Below, piece after piece: positions 1-10,828 of a DNA stretch of 64,000 bases (the stretch's first letter is position 1; each line of letters begins with the position of its first letter). The DNA is from Lichina pygmaea (lineage: Eukaryota; Ascomycota; Lichinomycetes; Lichinales; Lichinaceae). The notes under the pieces were generated by a model. The model did not search any database. It worked only from the letters and a program-made list of their open reading frames with translations, and was not told the origin of the DNA. Made by a program: the position numbers and the translations under genes. Location: assembly GCA_963422465.1 (NCBI GenBank), contig OY730169.1, positions 930,001 through 994,000 on the forward strand, given 5' to 3'.

Positions 1-2725
1 GAAACCCACATACAGCCCTATTTACGCTCTATCAGCAAAGGAGCTTGAGGCCTTAAGAGATTACCTGGACGAGAACCTAGCGAAAGGGTTCATAAGACCT
101 TCAACATCACCGGCCGGATACCCGATATTGTTTGTGCCAAAGAAAGACGGCAAATTACGACTGTGCGTCAACTACCGGCAGCTTAATGTGATCACGATTA
201 AGAATCACTACCCACTACCGTTAATATCGGAAATCCAGGACTGAATCCAAGGAGCCAAGTGGTTTACCAAGTTCGACATCTGAGGCGCTTTCAACCTGGT
301 TAGGATGAAAGATGGCGAAGAATGGAAGACAGCCTTTCGTACGAGGTACGGGCATTACGAGTATACTGTTATACCATTCGGCCTTACGAATGCACCGGCG
401 ACATTCCAATCACTCATTAACGCCATCCTCCGACAATACCTGGATATATTTGTTACCGCTTATATCAACGATGTCTTGGTTTACACCAATGGAACCCTGG
501 AGGAGCACAGACAGCATGTCAAGAAGATCCTACATGCGCTCCAAGAAGCAGGAATGAGGTTACGCCTTGATAAGAGCGTCTTCCACGTGAAAGAAGTGGA
601 ATATTTGGGGTCGATCCTGACGACAGAAGGAATCCGTATGGACGATACAAAGATCACAGCAGTACAAGACTGGCCAACACCCAAAAACCTCAAAGAAGTC
701 CAATCCTTCCTGGGATTTGCGAACTTCTACTGACGATTCATCAAGGAGTACTCAAGGACAGCAGCACCCTTGACTGAACTAACAAAGAAGGAAGAAACCT
801 TCACATGGGGGAACAGCCAAGAGAGAGTGTTCCAGGAGCTGAAAGAGAAGTTCACCTCTGCACCCATACTGGCATCATTTGATCCCGGACAGCAGATCAT
901 CATGGAGACAGATGCCTCAGACCAAGCACTTGGATCTTGCTTGTGTCAACCAGACACCGAAAACTGCCTACACCCTGTCGCATACCGATCGAGAAAGTTC
1001 TCTGGCCCAGAACTCAGGTACGATGTCCACGACAAGGAGTTGTTAGCGATTGTCGACACATTCCAGGAGTGGAGACCTTACCTGGAAGAAGCAAAGTACA
1101 CAGTGGACGTGTACTCAGACCACAAGAATTTGGCTTACTTCACGATGACAAAGAAGCTAAACAGACGACAAGTCCGATAGGCAGAGCTTTTAGCTTCATA
1201 CGACTTCCAGATCTTCTATCGAAAAGGATCAGAAAACACACAAGCGGACACGCTTAGCAGACGGCCTGATATGACGACAGACGACACGACAGAAGAGCGC
1301 CCAATCCTAGTGACAAAAGGACAAACTCTGGTCTATGCTCAACCTCAGTTAGCGAGAACTGAAGAAATGGGTGCACTCCTGACCCTAGGCCACAACGTTG
1401 CGGCCACGAACAAGGAAGAAGTGCCAGAGAGCGCACAAGAGGACATGATTCAACAACATCACGATGGACCTCTACACAGACATCCTGGGCGAGACAAGAC
1501 TCTGGAAAAGATCCGGAGACGTTACCACTTCAACAGAATGAAGTGGAAAGTGACAGAATTTATTCGCAACTGCGAAGAGTGTGCGAAAAACAAACTGTCA
1601 CGCCACAAACTCTATGGAGAGAGTCAACAAATAGACCTCCCAGAAGTGGCTTGGGATACCATCACAATGGATTTTGTGGTGAAGCTGCCAAGGTCAGAGG
1701 ACCCGGTAACAAAGGTGAAATATGACAGTATCTTGGTGGTTGTCAACAAACTCACCAAATACGCTCACCTGATCCTGTGGCGAGAGACAGGAACAGTGAG
1801 CGAACTCGCCAATGTCCTGCTCAAAGAATTGGTTAGCCAGCGAGGGCTACCCACGAAGATTATCTTGGATCAAGACAAACTCTTCACCTTGAAATTCTGG
1901 AACACGTGGACAAGACAGCTAGGGATAGACACAAGGATGTCTACTGCCTACCATCCACAAACAGACGGACAAACTGAGAGAACAAACCAGACGATGGAAC
2001 AGTACCTACGCCACTACGTCAACCACCGACAGGATGATTGGGTAGAACTGCTACCAATGGCTCAGTTTGCGTACAACGATCAGCAACACAGCGTGACAGG
2101 CATGACACTGTTCTTTGCGAACTACGGCAGAAACCCCCGCTGGGAAGCGATGGTGGCTGGAAGTGGCACTTCAACGAACGTCGAAAAACTCACTGCTATG
2201 CATGAGGAAATGAAGACTGCAATTAAATCTGCACAAAAGACAACAAGCCACCGCCTAAACAGCAAAAGGTTGAAGGGACCAACCCTGGAGAGGGGGGATA
2301 AGGTCTATTTGTCAACAAAAAACCTGCGCTTGAAGCGACCGAGCAAAAAGCTGGATCATGTACAAATCAGACTGTTTGAGATTGAGAAGCGCACTGGAGA
2401 AGTCAACTACCGACTGAGACTGCCAAAAAAGGCACGGATACACCGAGTATTCCATGTCTCGCTGCTCGAGCCAGCACCCAGCGACGCAGCAATCGAAACA
2501 GAATGGCACTTTGAGGACAACGAAGAAGAGTACAACGTCAAAAGGATCCTAGACAGCCGGAGAAGCGGACAGAAAATCGAATACCTGGTCAAGTGGTTAG
2601 GGTATGACAATAAGGAGAACTCGTGGGAACCCACCGAGAACTTCAGCCCTGCGACAAACAAGAAACTGCGGAGTTTCCACCGACAAAACCTGCAGAAGCC
2701 AGGATCGATGGAGACAAAGGCTTGA
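1..2725 (+). pseudogene. Ty3/Gypsy chromovirus pol polyprotein, 5'-truncated by the window edge and broken
   Basis: Reverse transcriptase, RNase H, integrase and chromodomain follow in order. RT fills about 1-733, with the conserved [12 protein letters not shown] and PFGLTNAPATFQ blocks. RNase H is at 770-1260 (ETDASDQALG, YSDHKNLAYF). Integrase is at 1271-2450, with an HHCC finger near 1455-1600, the core at 1660-2010 and the HPQTDGQTERTNQ motif. A chromodomain at about 2530-2690 (EYLVKWLGYDNKENSWEP) identifies the chromovirus lineage, whose chromodomain usually guides insertion to heterochromatin. In-frame stops at 242-244, 281-283, 731-733 and 1178-1180 break the frame. Each sits where the family has Arg or Trp, so CGA-to-TGA and TGG-to-TAG transitions explain them, as expected from RIP or deaminated methylcytosine. 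The RT active site reads YIND rather than the usual Y-x-D-D, and an integrase core Asp position reads Asn (VVNKLTK). This copy should be inactive. Gag and the 5' LTR lie outside the window. Confidence 0.93.
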
Positions 2726-3173
2726 GAGAAGCCAAAGCCTCCGAAGAGAAGAAGTCCTCCAAAGGCGGTGGGGACTCCACACGCGTAGCCTCCTGCTCGA
2801 GATCCTCCTGATCCTCGATCGCAGCAAGCTCACGCTTGATGGCCTCACCCTCCTTCTTGGACAACACACCCAACTGACGACAGAGATGAAGTTTGCGAGG
2901 AAGGAGAACAGACTCCTGCTCCTTGATCTCCTTCAGTTGAGCCTTGAGCTGAGTGCGCTCAAGCTCCATCTTCTCCCACTCTGACTCCGCGAGATGGAGA
3001 TCGCAACGGCGACCCTTCTCAAGGCACTGACCGCAAAATGTGGACTCTGAACTGACAACACACTTGGCACGGTCACGACGACATGCACTGCATGAAACTT
3101 TGGATACCTTGCCCATCTTGCCAACACGAGAACCGAGGACTCCACGACGATTAACACAAGATGTCTGGGTCAT
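2643..3173 (-). CDS. Antisense zinc-cluster (Zn2Cys6-like) protein at the 3' end of the chromovirus
   Basis: Open frame of 176 residues, antisense to the element. It overlaps the last 83 bases of pol and stops 52 bases short of the LTR. Residues about 28-57 hold six cysteines spaced C-X2-C-X6-C-X8-C-X2-C-X6-C, which is exactly the Gal4-type binuclear zinc cluster of fungal transcription factors, rich in Arg and Lys as DNA-binding versions are. A Glu/Lys-rich helical stretch (about 64-105, with LERTQLKAQLKEIKEQE) could form a coiled coil, and an acidic tail follows. The frame has no internal stops although the sense pol frame has four, which suggests either selection or chance. Seen: the motif and the open frame. 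Inferred: a DNA-binding or RNA-binding accessory protein carried by the element, or a captured host exon. Start chosen at the first ATG; no intron is needed. Confidence 0.6.
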   Translation of the reverse strand: MTQTSCVNRRGVLGSRVGKMGKVSKVSCSACRRDRAKCVVSSESTFCGQCLEKGRRCDLHLAESEWEKMELERTQLKAQLKEIKEQESVLLPRKLHLCRQLGVLSKKEGEAIKRELAAIEDQEDLEQEATRVESPPPLEDFFSSEALASLKPLSPSILASAGFVGGNSAVSCLSQG

Positions 3174-3210
3174 GGTAAGAGAAGTGAGAGGATCTGGGGA
3201 CAGAACCTTT

Positions 3211-3225
3211 GGAGGGAGGGGATGG
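3211..3225 (+). other. Polypurine tract of the chromovirus
   Basis: A purine-rich run (GGAGGGAGGGGATGG) directly precedes the TGTTA start of the LTR, the place where plus-strand DNA synthesis is primed in LTR retrotransposons. Confidence 0.7.
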
Positions 3226-3569
3226 TGTTAAGGCCCAGGCCGGAACAGCTGAGCTGACCGAAGCGAGTGTACAGAGGTACACAGAACAATGTTCACCCGA
3301 CCCGGTGGACAAGGTGGACGATGTGTAACCAGCTCGTCCAGCTTGTCCACGCAGAAAGCTGATACCCCTTGGGAGGACCCCCCCCCCTCAGGCTCCTGTA
3401 TATAAGAACCCAGATAGCCGGAGAGAATAGCTCTCCAGGCTGAACGCACATTACGAGCGACAATAGCAAGAGAGTTACCCCACTTGCTATTCATCTATTG
3501 AGTCCCTGCCCTCCTCGGTCGAAGACAGGACCACCCACATTCTGTGTGAACGTGGACTGGCCGTTAACA
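3226..3569 (+). repeat. 3' LTR of the Ty3/Gypsy chromovirus
   Basis: The 344 bp begin TGTTAAGGCC and end GGCCGTTAACA, so the ends are inverted copies with TG...CA termini. A TATA-like GTATATAAG lies near 3,399. A short antisense open frame inside it (3,228-3,494) is treated as noise. The partner 5' LTR is outside the window, so the boundary rests on the termini and the polypurine tract. Confidence 0.75.
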
Positions 3570-4094
3570 GAGGAACACAGTCTTTATATACTCACAGAAA
3601 GCAGCAGACAGGATACTGGACAGAAGTACCAGACAGTGTGACACGGGAACCAGTCACGTGACCGGTGAGACAAACCAGGGGGTGCTCGCCACAGCATGCA
3701 TATGTGTGAGCAGAGTGAGCAGAGCTCACCCAGCTCACCACAGTGTGTATGAACAGTGAGCAAAGTGAGCAGAGCTCACCCAGCTCACTGCAGCGTGCAT
3801 GAACAAGTGAGTAAAGTGAGCAGAGCTCACTGTGCTCACAAACTGAGCACTATATAGTCCGGTGATAGTTCCCTTATGGAATGATTGTCTCCAACTCATG
3901 TTGTGATCCTGACAACTAGATCTACTTCAATACAATCCTTTTGTACAAAGCCATTGATCAGGTGTCACCACCACCATGTTCCACCAAACCCCTTCACACT
4001 CCTTGACACTCCTCTCCTGCGAGAACCAACCTGTCTTCCGTATCTTGCCCTTAATCTTATACTCAGTTAGGATAGCACAGTACAGACTGCAACA
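3570..4094 (-). repeat. LTR of a second retrotransposon family (LTR2), inverted and slightly truncated
   Basis: Reading on the minus strand this matches the solo LTR at 7,683-8,616 over nearly its whole length: the same start (TGTTGCRGTCTGTAC), the TATA region, the E-box CACGTG and the repeated gagctcacc/ctcactgtgctcac blocks. The outermost ~18 bases at the 3,570 end are missing. Many CpGs of the other copy appear here as TpG or CpA (for example ctaaccgagt versus ctaactgagt on the minus strand), so this copy is older or more mutated. It abuts the chromovirus LTR on one side and a LINE fragment on the other. Confidence 0.8.
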
Positions 4095-5843
4095 ACTATT
4101 TCTACTCACTTCCCAAGTTGAAAAAATCTGGAAAGAAGGAATAGTAGCCAGTCTTCTTTCTCTGGATATCTCAGGAGCTTATGATAGAGTTCTGCCAGAA
4201 ATTCTCAAGAAAATCCTGGAGAGAAAAGGAATCCCCAGCTGGTTTGTTAACTGGATCTTTTCTTTCACTACTCAAAGAAAAACCTGTCTTGTTTTTGATG
4301 ATTCAGAGTCTTCTTTATTTCCAGTACACTGTGGAGTCCCTCAAGGTTCACCTCTCTCTCCTATTTTATTTCTTTTCTATATTTCAGATCTTCATAATAT
4401 TGTTCATACACCAGAGAAAGGTGTATCAGCTCTGGGCTTTGCAGATGATACAAACCTTCTGGCATTTTCCCCTTCTCTTAAAAGCAATCTCCTGAAGCTA
4501 AAGTCTACTCACTCCAAGTGTTTAGACTGGGTAAGAAAACATGGAATGAAGTTTGCACCTGAAAAGTATGAACTTCTCCATTTTTCTAGAAGAAGAACAG
4601 ATAATCTTCAGCTCAGTCTAAGACTTGGAGAAGTGGTACTACAGCCTAAGAAAGAAGTGTGTATTCTGGGACTACACTATGATTCCAAGCTTCTCTGGAA
4701 AAAACACCAGAAAATCATGTTACAGAAAGCTTCCAAGTTTTTCTCAGCACTTTCCAGAACTACTTTTTCTACATAGGGTCTACCTGTTCTCTCTGCTAGA
4801 CTTGTCTACACTGCAATACTGAGATCACTTCTCAGCTATGCAGTAGGAGTCTGGTTCAATCCCCACAAAAAACCTTCTAATATTTCTTCTCTAAATCTTT
4901 TCCAGACTAAGTGTCTAAAAACTATAGGAGGTGTCTTCAAAGCTACTCCTACATTTCTTATTGAAGGAGAACTATTCCTACCACCTCTTGATCTTTATTT
5001 CAAATTTACAACAGCAACTTTCCTACAATCTTTCTATTTTTCTAATACTTCTCCTAATCCTCTCTCCTCACTTCTCTATAAGCTCTTTTCCCAGATCAAT
5101 GTTTTTGTTTCTACTCTGAGAACACCTCCAAAGTCTCTGTCTACTGTCACACCTAACTGGAAAGCAAGATAGCTAGAAGAACTAACCACTAACCAAGATT
5201 ACTCTAAGAAACAATTTCAAGAAGTGTTTCAGAAAGAGTGGGAAGCCAGATGGCAGGCAAACAGACAGAAGTGTTCTCCAGTCTGGGAGCTATTTTGCAG
5301 ACTACCCCAAAGGAAAAATCTCAAAGTTTTCAAAGACTTGAGAAAAGCTGAAGCTAGTCTTTACTTGCAGATTCTATCAGCAAGGATAGGACTAGCCAGC
5401 TTTCTTTTCAGAGCAAATGTTCCAGACTTCCAATCCCCTCTATGTTTCTGTGGTTTTGGAGAAGAGACTGCTCAACATATCACTTTCTCTTGTAACAAGT
5501 TTCTTACTCAAAGACAGCAAGCCACTTTTCTTTCCTACAATTTCTCTACTTTACTTCAAAAGCCTAAAGTGCTTAAAGAATTTCTTCTCTGGTTTATATC
5601 TTTGAAAAGACTAGACCAGTCTAACTTAGCACACCAACTCTTACCAGAAAACCTATCATCTCTGTGATTTTATTTTCTCCAGACACTGCATATTCTTCCA
5701 GATAATTCCCTAGTCTCACCCAAGTCTCAGTTTTTATTCCTTCAAAGGTTTTCTGGGAAAAAAAAGCATGTATCTAGAAGTTCTGCATGGCTCACCAGCC
5801 AAATCAGAGTAAGAATAAAATGAAAAAAATAAATAAAAAACAG
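4095..5843 (+). pseudogene. 5'-truncated LINE family B copy, ORF2 remnant
   Basis: Encodes the second half of a LINE ORF2: the RT palm (SLDISGAYDRV, GVPQGSPLSPILFLFYISDL, LGFADDTNLLAF), the thumb-like region and the C-terminal Cys/His segment (CFCGFGEETAQHITFSC). It is the same family as the intact copy at 32.1-37.6 kb. In-frame TAG codons at 4,774-4,776 and 5,170-5,172 replace Trp (TGG-to-TAG). The 3' end, around 5,785-5,843, carries the shared LINE tail (gttctgcatggct...gtaagaataaaat) and an A-rich terminus. The first ~120 bases of the open frame that runs into it belong to the LTR upstream, so the long open frame from 3,976 is a fusion artefact. Confidence 0.9.
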
Positions 5844-6179
5844 CTTGTACACTCTGTGAACTCTGGGACTGTGGTCTTGCCTATTCAGTCAGTTGTTCAG
5901 CTGTGACTCTCTGTCAGTTGGGCACAAGTACATGTTGGCAGGTCCTTGATTTCTGTTGTATAGGTGTGAGCTCCTGGAGTATAGCTTTTATACTAATCCC
6001 CCTACCCACAGCTTTGACTCACTATTGTACTGACAATACCCAGAGGTTAGTGGAGGCCTGTAGTCTTCTGAGAATAGTCTTGGGTCAGTCCAACAGTTAC
6101 TTCTCTTCTGGTTATTGGTGTATAACTCCAGGTGCAGTGCTTGGCTTGTCACTTTCTTGAGAGTCTATAACATATCATG
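5844..6179. other. Unassigned transposon-rich stretch
   Basis: No coding region is recognised. It is CpG-poor and probably belongs to the degenerate retroelement whose gag follows. An 85-residue open frame here has no recognisable motif. Confidence 0.3.
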
Positions 6180-6451
6180 ATCTTAAGTTATCTTGTGTTG
6201 GAGATCTGGCAGTAGTTTGATCAGGAGTTTCTTGGTGTATTCCACATCTGACTTCAGTCCCAGGGTTTTGCTGAGCCTGTCCAGATAGTTGACAAAGTCT
6301 TGCACTGACTGCCCAGGTTCTTGATAGTTGGTATTGTACTTTTGTAGTGTTGTGAACTCTCTGTTCATCAGATACTTAAATTGATTCTTGAGAAGACTTT
6401 TGTACTAGTCCTAAGTTATTATCTCTATTTCACCTTTCTTATAACAGATCT
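6180..6451 (-). pseudogene. gag remnant of a retroelement (X), 3' part
   Basis: Minus-strand frame reads a retrotransposon gag-like segment (MNREFTTLQKYN, then GQSVQDFVNYLDRL). Once LINE A1 and one 13-bp duplication are taken out, the frame continues from 12,771 onward without a shift into YLDGAIKSMMQICYKK. That shows the LINE landed inside this gag. A TAG stop at about 6,413 breaks it. Confidence 0.65.
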
Positions 6452-7682
6452 GCATCATGCTCTTTTTGATTTTTTATTTTTTTATTTTTTATTTGATTCT
6501 TACACTGATAGTAGCTTTTCAGCCATGCAGATCTTCTAGCTAAGAGTGATTTTCTTCAGAAAACCTTTAGAGGAATAAAAACTGAAGACTGGGGGTGACT
6601 AGAGGATGTAGCAAAAGGAAATCTTGTAGTGACTGGTAGAAAGAAAACTTCTAGATATTAGAGTGTGAATAGTGGAGTTTGAAAGCCAGATTAAACTGGT
6701 TCAGTCTTTTCAAAGACATGAACCAGTATAGAAACTTCTGTAGAAGCTCTGGGTTTGAAATAATAGAAGTGAAATCTTGAGAATTAAAAGGAGCTTGCTG
6801 TCTTTGACTTGAATAAAGAGAGCATGAAGAGCTGATATGTTTCACTGTCTCTTCTGCTTGACCACAGACACATAAAGGGGTAGGAAAGTCTGGAACTCCA
6901 GCTCTGAATAGAAAACTTGCCAGACCAATTCTCCCAGTTCTGGTTTGTAGTAGTAGACTTGCCTCAGCTTTCTGTAGCTTTTTGTAGAGCTTCAGGTTGT
7001 TGTGGTGAGGCTTTTGACAAAACACCTGCCACCCAGAGTAGCTTTTTCTTTTCTTCTCCTCCCATTGGTTTTCCCACTCTTTAACAAAGAGTTTCTGTAG
7101 TTCTTTCTTTGAACTCGCCTGGTTAGTAGTTAATTGGTTTAACCAAGTGAACTTCCAATAGGGGGAGATAGTTGAGGATTCCTTTAAAGGTTTCTTCACA
7201 GAAGAGGCATAGTGGAAGATATTGGAAAAGATATTGTCCAGAAGTGTTTTCAGAGAGGAGGTTTGAATAGAAGAGAGAAAACAGGCTGTGCAAAATTTGA
7301 AATAGAGATCTAGAGGTAAAAGAAAAAGCTCACTCTCTAATAAGAAAGATGGAGTGGCTTTGAAGGCACCTCCAATAAGTCTCAGGCATTTGTTCTGGAA
7401 TGTGCTAAGAGAAGAGATATTAGAAGATTTTCTTAGAGGATTGAACCAGATCCCCACAGCATAACTCAGTAAAGATCTGAGTATTGCAGTGTACACAAGA
7501 CGTGATGTGAGGACTGGGAAACCCCAAGTAGAATATGAAGTTCTAGAAAGAGAGGAAAGTGCTTTCTGGGCTTTTTGAAGAATAATTCTCTGGTGCTTAT
7601 GCCAGTGGAGTTTTGCATCCAGGTACACTCCTAATACTCGCACTTCTTCTTTTGGTCTTAGAATCACATTCCTCAGTCTGAG

Positions 7683-8616
7683 TGTTGCGGTCTGTACCGT
7701 GCCGTCCTAACCGAGTATAGGATTAAGGGCGAGATGCGGAAGGCGGGTTGGTTCTCGCAGGAGAGGAGTGTCAAGGAGCGCGAAGGGGTTTGGTGGAACA
7801 TGGTGGTGGTGACACCTGATCAATGGCTTTGTACAAAAGGATTGTATTGAAGTAGATCTAGTTGTCTGGATCACAACATGATTTGAAGACGATTGTTCCA
7901 TAAGGGAACTATCGCCAGACTATATAGTGCTCAGGGGCGGCATGGTGTAGCGGGAAGCTGGTGAGAGTTTCCCACTACGTGGCACCCATGACCCGGAACT
8001 AGTGGTGTCAGGTCTGGAGAACCTGACTAAACTAGTCGTCAGTTCAAATCTGACCCACCCCACATTCTGCCACAAAAACCCCTGAGATTCATAGAACTTG
8101 TCTAAGATGTACTCCTCGCAAGATGTATGAAAACCCCCAAGAAATAGCTCACCCAATATCTGTCAAGATCCACAAAACCCTCATTACTGTGGTTTTCCTA
8201 TTTCCCCTACAGGGTTTGGGGTTTTCCCACAGTACGTACACTACAAACCACAAGGTGTACGGTAAATGCGTGAGGTCCCTGAGTCAAGTCTACCAGAGAC
8301 AAAAATCCTTCAAGAAGTTCTGCATGGCTTAACAGCCAAATCAGTGTAAGAATCAAATCAAAATCAAAATATAGTGCTCAGTTCGTGAGCACAGTGAGCT
8401 CTGCTCACTTTGCTCACTGTTCATGCATGCTGCGGCAAGCTGGGTGAGCTCTGCTCACTCTGCTCACGTATATGCATGCTGCGGCGAGCACCCCCTGGTT
8501 TGTCTCGCCAGTCACGTGACTGGTTTCCGTGTCACGCTGTCTGGTACTTCCGTCCAGTATCCTGTCTGCTGCTTTCTGTGAGTATATAAAGACTGTGTTC
8601 CTCCTGGGTTGTAACA
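7683..8616 (+). repeat. Solo LTR (LTR2 family) inserted in LINE A1
   Basis: Begins TGTTGCGG and ends GTTGTAACA, with a 5-bp target-site duplication CTGAG at 7,678-7,682 and 8,617-8,621. About 500 bp once the nested SINE is removed. It contains an E-box palindrome (gtcacgtgac, near 8,512) and a TATA-like agtatataaag near 8,581. The internal part of the element has been lost, as after LTR-LTR recombination. Termini and duplication size fit Ty1/Copia or Ty3/Gypsy; the lineage cannot be told without an internal region. Confidence 0.88.
7935..8369 (+). mobile_element. tRNA-derived SINE, copy 1
   Basis: Flanked by a 12-bp duplication TATAGTGCTCAG (7,923-7,934 and 8,370-8,381). The head is tRNA-like: a box A-like TGGTGTAGCGGG near 7,944, and a box B GTTCAAATCTG near 8,043 inside a perfect T-arm (GTCAG/CTGAC with a 7-base loop). 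GGGGCGG pairs with CCACCCC at 6 of 7 positions as an acceptor stem. A unique body follows. The 3' end (about 8,315-8,369, aagttctgcatggct then cagtgtaagaatcaaat) matches the 3' end of the LINEs in this window. Short (A)AATC repeats form the tail. Pol III transcription and LINE-driven mobility are inferred from this structure. Confidence 0.88.
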
Positions 8617-10828
8617 CTGAGCTTAAGCTGAAGATTGTCTGATCTTCTTCTGGAAAAATGAAGTATTTCATATTTCTCAGGAGAGAAGACTATTCCATGT
8701 CTTGCAGCCCATGATAGACATTTGAGGTGTGTGTTCTTTAACTTCAGAAGGTTGCTTTTTAGAGAGTGTCCAAATGCAAGCAGATTTATATCATCTGCAA
8801 ACCCCAGAGCAGAAACACCAGTGGAAGGAGAGTGTACAGTTTCATGAAGTTCAGAAATGTAAAAAAGAAATAGAATAGGAGATAAAGAGGAACCTTGGGG
8901 AACTCCACAGTGAATAGGAATAGCAGAAGACTCAGAGTCATCAAACACAAGAGTGGTAGAACAACTGGTGCAGAAAGAGAGAATCCAGGAAGATAGCCAG
9001 AGAGGAATTCCTTTTCTCTCTAGGATTTGTTGGAGGGTCTTAGGTAGAACTCTGTCATAGGCTTCTGAGATATCCAGAGAAAGTAGAGAGGTAACCATGC
9101 CTTCCTTCCAGACTTTTTCCACTTGGGAAGTTAGTAGGAAGAGTGCTGATTCAGTTGATCTTCCTTTCCTGAAGCCCATCTGGATTTCTAGCAAAAGTCT
9201 AGCTTCTTCTGCTACCTTGCTTAGCCTGGTTGCTGTAATAGCTTTCATCAGCTTGCCAGTTGTGTTTAGCAAAGCTATAGGGCGCCAGGCTTTAGCTTGG
9301 TTATAGCATCCTTTACCAGGTTTTCTTAGACAGACTGTCTTTGCATTCTTGAACCTCTCTGGAAAGTATTCCAGTCTCCAGCATGTTGATGTGAGAACAG
9401 CCATAGCTTGGCAGAACTTGGAACCCAGAGCTTTCAGAAATCCATTTGGCAGCTTATCTTTTCCCTCTGCTGTGAAAGGTTTCTTTTTGTTCAGGATTTG
9501 TTCCACTTCTTCAGCAGTAACTTCCTGAGAAAGCTGGATCTCTGGAGTACTCTGGGAACTCTCTGTACTTGGTTCTGGAACAAGTGCTTTGGGGAAGAAC
9601 TGGGCTGAGAATGCTTTTGTCTTCTCCTCAAAGGTTTTAGCTAGTCCTTCTTGAGTTTCCAAGTCTGGGACCAGGGGAAGATCAGGAGTCCTGTTGGCCT
9701 TTGTTTTTCCCCACTTTGCAAGCTTCCAGAATTTTGAAGAACTGGCTAGCTCATGGACTTGTTGTCTGAAGGTGGTCTGCTTTCCCTCTCTGACTGCTTT
9801 TTTCTTATTCTTAGTTGCTTGCTCAAGGTCTTCTTGGGATGCCTGTCCTCTGAGAACTTGTCTTCTTACTCTTCTTTCCTCTCTAACCTTGTTTTGGATG
9901 TCTTGGTTCCACCAGGGAACTGAGTGACCAGATTGCTTCTGGAGCTGTGTACATTTGCTTGCCACTTCTTGGAGAAAGTTGTCCAGGTACTCCAAGTACT
10001 TATCCACTTCATTTTTGTCTTGAAAGTGGGAAGGTAGCTGTAGCTTCTCACACTCTACTCTTGCAAGGTTTGAGTCCAGTGTCTTCCAGTTCCTTTCTGG
10101 CTTCCAGGTTTTCCTTGGAGGATCCAGGTCCAGGCTAGTTAGTATAGGTCTGTGGTCAGACCTATGAAAGAACTGGAGAGCCACTTTAGAGAAAATCAGG
10201 GAGTTAGAAAGAGAAGAAGAAATAAAAGACAGATCAATTGCAGAACATGGTTTTTCTGAAAGAGATCTTGCTCTGGTGGGAGTAAAAGGTGCAATAGCTA
10301 AATCCAGATTTAAATCTTTCATTAGACCTTGGAACTTGTTTGCAGTGTCAGAGTACAGTCTTCTTTTCTTTGACCAGTCTGGGTGGTGGAGGTTTGAATC
10401 TGTGAGAAGAATATGTTGTCCTTGTACTTGTAAAGCATTTTGAAGTAAACAGAGAAGAGCTTCTGTTGCCTCTGTATAGTTTTCTTGACTTGATGGGGTA
10501 AAGTAAAGATTATGCACCCAAAGAGAAGTAGAAGAGTTTTCTAAGTAGATTTCAAGAGAAATAAAGTCTTTACTCCAGAAAGTAGGATGAAGAGAAGAGA
10601 GTTTCAGGTTTTTGTTAATAAGAAAAAGTGTTCTACCAATCTCTGAACAGTAAAGAGGAAGAAAAGAAGAGAAAACAGTAGAGGTGCTTGTCTCCAGGTG
10701 AGGGTTTTTCCAGGGTTCTTGAAGTGCAATAATGTCCACCTCTTGAAGAGCTGAGGTTGCTAGAAGTAGCTCTTGGACTGATTGGCTTTTCTGCACATTA
10801 TACTGGAGAAGTGTGAGCTTTGAGTCTT

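Noticed and set aside
3976-4776. 266-codon gene beginning in the LTR
   Set aside because: The frame runs by chance from the LTR2 copy into the LINE B reverse transcriptase; only the part from about 4,095 is LINE coding sequence.
7935-8060. A functional tRNA gene
   Set aside because: Box A and box B are ~95 bases apart, the acceptor stem has a mismatch and no anticodon arm could be drawn; the whole is a SINE with target duplications.
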